Shown here: piece by piece, positions 56,983-64,000 of the stretch
Layout: the number at the start of each line of letters is the position of its first letter
How positions within the stretch are numbered: position 1 is the stretch's first letter
Source of the DNA: Ceratopteris richardii
Taxonomy: Eukaryota; Streptophyta; Polypodiopsida; Polypodiales; Pteridaceae
Length of the DNA: 64,000 nt
Assembly (NCBI GenBank): GCA_020310875.1
Contig: CM035413.1
Location: 166,682,996 to 166,746,995, forward strand
Direction: 5' to 3'
Made by a program: the position numbers and the translations under genes
The notes under the pieces: model-generated
What the model saw: the letters and a program-made list of their open reading frames with translations, nothing else
The model's database searches: none
What the model was told of the DNA's origin: nothing

Positions 56983-57995
56983 TGTTGGAACAAACCAATC
57001 ACAAATTAGTGATTATAAAGATCTTGAAGAAGGCTTATGGTCAGAATGAAGTGGAAGAAGATACTTGAGAAAGTGAAGGAGATTTCAGAATGATGTCTTG
57101 TACACATATGTACATATAAGTGGAAATTCTTGTAATCTGAGTAGAGCTAAATCCTTAGGATGATAAGGAGTAATGTCATAGACGCGGGATAAGTCTAAAA
57201 TCATGTATATATAAGTTAATGATGATAAGAAATGTATGTGAGAGTCATTTGTAGATGACAAATGTCTTAGAGATGTGTAGAGAGTTTTTTCCCAGAAAAT
57301 AGCGACGGGTTTTTCTCTGAGTGCTCTCTGTCTGATCATGTGGATCAAGATTCCTTTTGTACACATCTAATTGAGAAGCTAATGAAGCTATGTCCAGAGT
57401 TTCATGATCTAATTCCTCTCCTACTGTGAGAATGATCAATAGGAACATTCATATGTAGAATGTGAAAACTGAAGTCTGAGAGTAGCGCACTTTTCCGTCT
57501 CAGTGTTTTGCTTAGATCTCAGTGTATACTGTAAAGTTTTTGATGAGTGAGCACTTAAAATTTAAGTTAGGAGATAAGGAAGCTATGGCTAAAAGAATTT
57601 AGCAAAACGGGACTTGTGTCAGGAGAAATCAACTTAAGAAGTTGACCATGTCGAAGGCGCTACCTCTGGAAGACAGTTATGACATATCTTTGATCTTAAG
57701 GATCAAATTAAACTTTTGGTGATTAGTTTTGAGAACTAATGATTAGTATGATTGCGCAAAGGTATTGCGAATACTTGTGCATCATTTACTTGAAGAAATT
57801 TGAAGTTATGTGCAGGTAATGAAGTTGATTTCTGAAGCACACTTTCTGAAGTAGACACTTCTTCTCTCAGAGAAGTGTTGATGAAGTTTTTGGTAAAGAA
57901 GAACAATATTTGTGTAAAGTTTGGTTTATAACTGACATAGAAGTGTTCTTAAGTCAGTATAGATCAAACCTTTGGAGATTAAGAGGTCTCCAACA
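56983..57995 (+). repeat. Element H 5' LTR
   Basis: TGTTGGAACAAACC to GTCTCCAACA, 1013 bp. The TATA box TATATATAAG is at 57206-57215 (62629-62638 in the 3' LTR). Confidence 0.96.
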
Positions 57996-57996
57996 G

Positions 57997-58008
57997 TGGT
58001 ATCAGAGC
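57997..58008 (+). promoter_or_regulatory. Element H primer-binding site
   Basis: TGGTATCAGAGC, one base after the LTR, followed by a 217-base leader without coding signal. Confidence 0.9.
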
Positions 58009-58225
58009 TGAAGGTGCACTACAAGAGAAGAAAAGACAATTGAAGTTTCGATTGGTGCAGATATTGGAGTTCTTTCAAATCAAAGGAGGACAAGGACAAA
58101 TTATTGAAGATAACCTGCAGAAGTTCAAAGCACGAGTTTGAAAAGAATCAAGAAGGACAAAGCTCATATCAAAGGTACACTTTATCCTCATAAACCATAG
58201 TAATTGCAGATACAGAAGGTCAAGG

Positions 58226-61200
58226 ATGGGAGAAAGCTTGCAGATTGATAAGCTAGATAGGGAGAACTATCCAGCTTGGTCCATGAGGATGGAGGCACAC
58301 CTCATGAGTAAAGATTTGATGGCATTCATTACAGGAGATGAAGAAAAGCTTGAATTTGCAGATCCTAGTATTCCAACTAGGGAAGAGCTTGCAAATTTGA
58401 AGACTTGGATGAGAAAGGATGCTCAAGCAAGGAGTATCATTTACATGGCTGTAAATGATTATCTTCTACCTCACATTAGAGGATTGGAAAGTGCTGCAGA
58501 TGTTTGGAATGCCTTGGAAGAGCATTTCCAAAATACAACCAAGTCAAGGAAGTCCTCACTATGGGCTGAGTTCACAACCTTCAAGAAGAAGAGCTCACAA
58601 TCAATTTCTGATTATGTGGCAAGGATGAAGGATATTGCAGATAGCTTGGGAGCAGTGGATGAAGACATTGAAGAGGATAAGTTGGTAAGACAAATACTTA
58701 CAGGTCTCAGAGGAGATGAGAAGTGGAAGCCTTTCATATTGTCCATAGAGTTGTCACTTGATCACTTTACTCCTGATCTTAATCAATTGCTAGGACACAT
58801 GCTAACTTTTGAGCAGGACATTAAAGGAGACAATGATAGAAGTACAAGTCAAGCTATGTACTCCAAGGACAAGAAAAGAATGGCAAGGGAAAGCAATCGA
58901 CTGATGATGAAGGGAATTCAAGTCAAGCTAACTTCACAAAAGGAAAGATGAATTTTAGAGGTAAAGGAAGAGGAGGTAAGAACAAAGATAATGCTAAAGC
59001 TTGTTGGATTTGTGGCAGAACAAATCATTTGGCAAATGATTGTTGGTATAACAATCAAAATGGTGGAAGCAATAATCAGAATTTTAATCAAAGAGGTAGA
59101 GGAGGCAGAAACCAAAGAGGCAACTTCAGAGGAAGAGGTGGTAGGACATCATATGGTAGAGGAGGTGGAAGAAACTTCCAATCTCAGTCCTACAACAACA
59201 ATTATTATAATTATGCATCAGATCAGAAGGATGATATGACTCTTATCTTGAATGCAACTCATGAATCAGTGGGAGAAGATCAAAGAGTGTTTTATATTGA
59301 CTCAGGATGTAGTAACCATCTGATGGGAATCTATCCTTGATGACTTATATGGAAGCAAAGGTGAATGGACATACAGTTCAAACAGGTGACAATACCAAAC
59401 ATAAAATGGAGAGCATTGGATCAGTGAAGACAAAGAGTGGAAGTACACTTTTGAGCAAGGTACTTTATGTTCCTACTATTCCTAAAAATTTGATAAGTGT
59501 AGGGCAAATTGTGGAGAAAGGATATGAGGTAAGATTCACAAATGATGGTGTTTATGTGCAAGATCCAAATCAAGGTTATAGAAACATAATAACAGGAAAA
59601 AAGGAAGGAAGATTGTTCACTCTCAAAGTCCAAGGTAATGTGGGACATGCATTATTTACTTATGGAAGTCAAAAGGTGTCTGAATTAGACCTATGGCATA
59701 AAAGGCTAGGTCATTTCAATGAGAGAGCTATAAAGGAAATGTCAAAGAATCAGGTGGTGCTTGGATTGCCGAATGTTGAAGGGCAACATATGGTGTACAA
59801 GTGTGAAGCTTGTCAATTAGGTAAAGCACATAAAGGTTCTTACAACAAATCAGGGTACAAGCATTCAAATATGCTTGAATTGGTTCATACAGATGTATGG
59901 GGTCCCTCAAGGGACTATAGCATAAATGGATCCAGATATTATGTGTTGTTTGTTGATGATGCAACCAGATGGATTACTCTATATGTAATCAAGGATAAAT
60001 CAGAAGTTTTCAAGACATTCAAACATTTTCATGCCTATGCAGAAAGGATCACAGGGCAAAAGCTTAAGAGGTTAAGGTCAGATGGAGGGGGAGAGTATTT
60101 CTCTAAAGAGTTTGATGATTATTTGTGGAATGCAGGTATAAAAAGAGAAGTAACTTGCAGGTACTCTCCTCAACAGAATGGAGTAGCAGAAAGGAGGAAT
60201 AGGACTCTTGTAGAATTTGCAAGAGCAATGATGAAGGAAAAGAATTGTCCAAATTACTTATGGGCAGAAGCCATTAATACTGCAACATACCTTGTGAGTA
60301 GGTTACCTTGTAAAGCTTTGGATGGAGGAACCCCTTATGAAGCATGGTGGGGTAAGAAACCTACTCTTGATCATTGTAAAGTATTTGGATGTGTAGCATA
60401 TGCTTATGTTCCTTCACAATTAAGACATAAGCTAGAACCAAAAGCAGAGAAGTATGTGTTTATTGGATATGATGATAGACAAATGGGTTACAGGTTGTGG
60501 AGTCCATCCACAAAGCAATTTCTTGTTACCAAAGATGTGACATTTGATGAGCAAAATACATGGTATACAGGATCAATAAATGATTATGCAGGTGTTGAAG
60601 AGATATAGAGGAAAGGAAAGGCAAAAGTAAAAGTGTATGAAGAGAGTATTGATGATGTTGACTCTAAAAGTAGATTGCAGGATCATGTAGAAGAAGGGCC
60701 AAGATTTGATCCAGAATCAAATGAGGCTGAAACTTCGAGAAGTGCAGAAATCAGAAGATCCTCAAGGGAAAGGAAAGAGCCTATAAGGTATAGTTATGAT
60801 ACATCTTTTCTAACAACAAAAGATTATGCTTACATTGTGAAGACAGAAGAAGATCCAATCACTTATGAAGAAGCCAAAGGTAAACAGAATTGGGAGAAGG
60901 CAATGCAGGAAGAGTATGATGCTCTACTTGAAAATGAAACTTGGGAATTAGTACCAAGACCAAAGAATCAGAAAGTCATTGGATGTAAGTGGGTATATAA
61001 AACAAAAAGGTTTGCAGTTGGTAAGGTGTCTAGATACAAGGCTAGACTTATGGTCAAAGGTTATGCCCAAACTTATGGGGTAGATTATGATGAAACCTTT
61101 AGTCCTGTTGCTAAGATGTCTACAATTAGAACATTGATTGCTATTGCTGCTTGTAAAGGATAGAAGTTGTCACAATTAGATGTGAAAAATGCATTTCTAA

Positions 61201-62397
61201 ATGGATACATTGCAGATGAAGTATACATGGAGAAACCAGAAGGTTTTATGAATTCAATTGGATCAGATTATGTGTGTAAGCTCAAGAGAGCTTTGTATGG
61301 GTTGAAGCAGGCCCCAAGAGCTTGGAATTACAGACTTGTCAAGTTCTTGAATGAATGTGGATTTCAAGCATCAAAGGCAGATAGTAGCTTGCTAGTGAAG
61401 GCAAGTGAAAATGGATACATTTACATGTGCATTTATGTTGATGATATTATTGTCACAGGAACAGATGCTCAAGGAATCAATGAACTCAAAAGGCAAATAG
61501 AGAAGGAGTTTAAGATAAGTGATTTGGGAAACTTATCTTATTTTTCTAGGAATGCAGATTGTGTATACTCAAGATGGAGTATATGTTTCACAAGAGAGAT
61601 ATTTGAAGAATCTTCTAGCCAAGTTTAACATGGAAGATTGCAAGACTTCAACTACACCATTGGAAGTAGATCATAAATTGAGCAGGTATGGAGGTGAAGA
61701 ATTCAATGATATGAAGAAATATCAGAGTTTGGTAGGTAGTTTAATCTATGCTACCTTGACAAGGCCAGATTTATCATATGCAGTAGGTGTGTTGTCACAA
61801 TTTATGCATTGTCCAAAGAAGACTCATTGGATTGCAGCCCAAAGGGTACTCAGATATATCAAAGGAACCCTAAGTGAAGGTTTGTACTATGGTTTCACTT
61901 CTGACACAAGAATCAAAGTGTTTAGTGATGCAGATTGGGCAGGTGACTCAGATGATAGAAGGTCTACTCATGGGTATCTCTGTTATATTGGAGATAAATT
62001 AGTTTCTTGGTGTTCAAAGAAGCAACATACAGTTGCTTTATCATCCACAGAAGCTGAGTATAAAGGAATGGTAGAAACTGCAAAAGAAGTGATATGGTTG
62101 AAGACCTTGATGAAGAGTTTTGAAACTGATCATAGTACTCCAATTATTTTTGGAGATAATATGAGTTCTTTGTATTTGGCAGCTAACCCTGTTTTTCATG
62201 CCAGGACTAAGCACATAGAGATTCAGTATCATTTCTTGAGGGAAAAGGTACTTGATAAAGAGATTGAAGTGATGTATACTCCAACAAAAGAACAAGTGGC
62301 AGATATGATGACAAAGAGCTTGGATGGACCTAAGCTACAGAGATTCAAAGAGATGGCAGGAGTGAAGAAGAATGGAATAATCACAATAAGTGATTGA
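58226..62397 (+). pseudogene. Element H gag-pol, three frameshifts and two stops
   Basis: The start MGESLQIDKL matches A. Gag is open to about 58880, where a lost base in an A-rich run shifts the frame. The CCHC knuckle CWICGRTNHLANDC and protease YIDSGCSNH follow in the next frame. A lost base near 59330 shifts it again. TAG codons at 60606-60608 and 61161-61163 (the second in place of a Trp) interrupt it, and an extra T near 61545 shifts it a third time. Integrase HTDVWGP, RSDGGGEYF and NGVAERRNR, RT YVDDIIVTG and RNase H SDADWAG are all kept. The damage is scattered, as expected from decay after insertion. The stop TGA (62395-62397) lies in the polypurine tract. Confidence 0.95.
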
Positions 62398-62405
62398 GGG
62401 GGAGC
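62394..62405 (+). promoter_or_regulatory. Element H polypurine tract
   Basis: TTGAGGGGGAGC, overlapping the gag-pol stop codon and touching the 3' LTR. Confidence 0.9.
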
Positions 62406-63418
62406 TGTTGGAACAAACCAATCACAAATTAGTGATTATAAAGATCTTGAAGAAGGCTTATGGTCAAAATGAAGTGGAAGAAGATACTTGAGAAAGTGAA
62501 GGAGATTTCAGAATGATGTCTTGTGCACATATGTACATATAAGTGGAAATTCTTGTAATCTGAGTAGAGCTAAATCCTTAGGATGATAAGGATTAATGTC
62601 ATAGACGCGGGATAAGTCTAAAATCATGTATATATAAGTTAATGATGATAAGAAATGTATGTGAGAGTCATTTGTAGATGACAAATGTCTTAGAGATGTG
62701 TAGAGAGTTTTCTCCCAGAAAATAGCGACGGGTTTTTCTCTGAGTGCTCTCTGTCTGATCATGTGGATCAAGATTCCTTTTGTACATATCTAATTGAGAA
62801 GCTAATGAAGCTATGTCCAGAGTTTCATGATCTAATTCCTCTCCTACTGTGAGAATGATCAATAGGAACATTCATATGTAGAATGTGAAAAGTGAAGTCT
62901 GAGAGTAGCGCACTTTTCCGTCTCAGTGTTTTGCTTAGATCTCAGTGTATACTGTAAAGTTTTTGATGACTGAGCACTTAAAATTTAAGTTAGGAGATAA
63001 GGAAGCTATGGCTAAAAGCATTTAGCAAAACGGGACTTTTATCAGGAGAAATCAACTTAAGAAGTTGACCATGTCGAAGGCGCTACCTCTGGAAGACAGT
63101 TATGACATATCTTTGATCTTAAGGATCAAATTAAACTTTTGGTGATTAGTTTTGAGAACTAATGATTAGTATGATTGCGCAAAGGTATTGCGAATACTTG
63201 TGCATCATTTACTTGAAGAAATTTGAAGTTATGTGCAGGTAATGAAGTTGATTTCTGAAGCAGACTTTCTGAAGTAGACACTTCTTCTCTCAGAGAAGTG
63301 TTGATGAAGTTTTTGGTAAAGAAGAACAATATTTGTGTAAAGTTTGGTTTATAACTGACATAGAAGTGTTCTTAAGTCAGTATAGATCAAACCTTTGGAG
63401 ATTAAGAGGTCTCCAACA
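62406..63418 (+). repeat. Element H 3' LTR
   Basis: 1013 bp, followed by target copy CAGAT. Confidence 0.96.
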
Positions 63419-63423
63419 CAGAT

Positions 63424-63504
63424 TTGTTAACTAAAGCATTGGATGGAACCAAACTTTGCAGGTTCAAATCAATGATTGGATTGCAGGATATACATGAAGA
63501 CTGA
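63424..63504 (+). pseudogene. Element G pol, last part of RNase H
   Basis: It reads LLTKALDGTKL and ends with a TGA at 63502-63504. It continues the G frame across H exactly when H and one CAGAT are removed. Confidence 0.9.
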
Positions 63505-63533
63505 AGAATGAGGACCAAGCCAAAATGTTTAGC

Positions 63534-63545
63534 TTGAGGGGGAGC
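63534..63545 (+). promoter_or_regulatory. Element G polypurine tract
   Basis: TTGAGGGGGAGC just before the 3' LTR. Confidence 0.9.
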
Positions 63546-64000
63546 TGTTGGTGCAATTCGCTGCAATTCACAAGCCTACACATTTGGCTTGAAGTCCATA
63601 CACATATAGAGAAGCATAGGAACCAATGCTAGGATATAATTACAACTTTATCCTTTTGTAAAAGTCACATTTGACTTGGAATCTTTGTAAACACCTACCA
63701 ACAAGAACTCGTGGAAAAGTTAGCTTTGATTGATGGACTACTTCGTAGGATGTAGGAGCATGATTATAGAGAGCCAAAAGTTTGAATTCAAACTCAAACT
63801 TTGAACTCAACTACTACAAAAGTGATCATCAAAAAGTCACGGGTAAGACTCATCAATCCCGAGCTCCGCATTGTCATTTCTGAGTGTGTGTGAGGCCTAC
63901 ACTCTAGCCCACACCTATCTACACCATTATGCAATGATCGTCATGCCTATGGAATCGTATACAAGTGTTCATTAATACATATATCTACATTGTTCATTTC
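63546..64000 (+). repeat. Element G 3' LTR, first 455 bp, cut by window edge
   Basis: It starts TGTTGGTGCAATTCG and matches the two parts of the 5' LTR with about 5.5% difference. It includes the GAATTC motif near 63780 and a mutated TATA box (TACAAAAG). The end and the target copy lie outside the window. Confidence 0.93.

Larger units (their letters stand above)
56983..63418 (+). mobile_element. Copia LTR retrotransposon H, structurally complete, gag-pol frameshifted
   Basis: It has two 1013-bp LTRs (56983-57995, 62406-63418), target duplication CAGAT (56978-56982, 63419-63423), a primer-binding site and a polypurine tract. I counted about 11 LTR differences (1.1%). It belongs to the A/D group and lies inside the end of G's RNase H. 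Confidence 0.96.
31924..64000 (+). mobile_element. Copia LTR retrotransposon G (contains D, F with I, and H); runs off the window
   Basis: Its 5' LTR starts at 31924 (TGTTGGTGCAATTC) and is split by D. Gag begins at 39476 and pol is split by F and H. Pol ends at 63504, the polypurine tract is 63534-63545, and the 3' LTR starts at 63546 with the same first bases. I counted about 25 differences over the 455 comparable LTR bases (about 5.5%), making G the oldest copia element that can be dated here. F and H insertions can be removed to give a continuous frame, with one AACCA and one CAGAT left. Confidence 0.93.

Noticed and set aside
1-64000. CRISPR arrays, tRNA or rRNA genes, bacterial operons
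   Set aside because: No spaced direct repeats, cloverleaf-like genes, rRNA segments or ribosome-binding patterns were seen. The only tRNA-like words are the 12-base primer-binding sites.

Overview
The window looks like repeat-rich nuclear DNA from a land plant with a large genome. It is AT-rich and holds stacked Ty1/copia and Ty3/gypsy LTR retrotransposons. Their primer-binding sites match plant initiator tRNA-Met (TGGTATCAGAGC), and the copia elements have the plant arrangement gag-PR-IN-RT-RH. I recognise no host gene, tRNA, rRNA or CRISPR array. A fern, lycophyte or gymnosperm would fit, but nothing in the sequence fixes the lineage.

Left half (1-31923). A decayed copia element, here called E0, enters from the left edge (LTR end 1-305, gag 332-1088). 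It is cut at about 1090 by sequence that I read as the 3' LTR of a minus-strand gypsy element (left arm 1091-2393, right arm 15224-15612). That LTR is itself split by copia element B (2394-15218, target-site duplication CAACA). B is split in turn by copia element A (4896-11292, duplication GAAAA), which keeps two 1000-bp LTRs and an unbroken 1388-codon gag-pol. To the right, the minus-strand gypsy runs from its polypurine tract (15613) through two extra downstream reading frames (16495-19460, long with a coiled-coil part; 20252-20959, a second retropepsin-like domain) into integrase, RNase H, RT, protease and gag (21024-27295). At about 27295 it meets, head to head, a second defective plus-strand copy of the same gypsy family (27296-31923).

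Right half (31924-64000). Copia element G (plus strand) is inserted in that second gypsy copy and runs past the right edge. Its 5' LTR is split by copia element D (32161-38628, AGTTT). Its pol is split by copia element F on the minus strand (45153-56960, AACCA), and 22 bases further on by copia element H (56983-63418, CAGAT). F is split by copia element I (minus strand, 46932-52597). I has an unbroken 1410-codon gag-pol, but its 3' LTR is cut down to 150 bp.

Three copia groups can be seen. A, D and H have about 1-kb LTRs and a leader of 200-217 bases. B, E0, F and G start gag only 12-13 bases after the primer-binding site. I forms the third group. LTR differences counted by eye agree with the nesting: G about 5.5%, F 4.3%, B 2.3%, A 1.5%, H 1.1%, D 0.7%. 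Only A looks able to move on its own. I has intact coding but a damaged end. The rest carry stops, frameshifts or lost catalytic residues. The least familiar part is the gypsy tail downstream of integrase.
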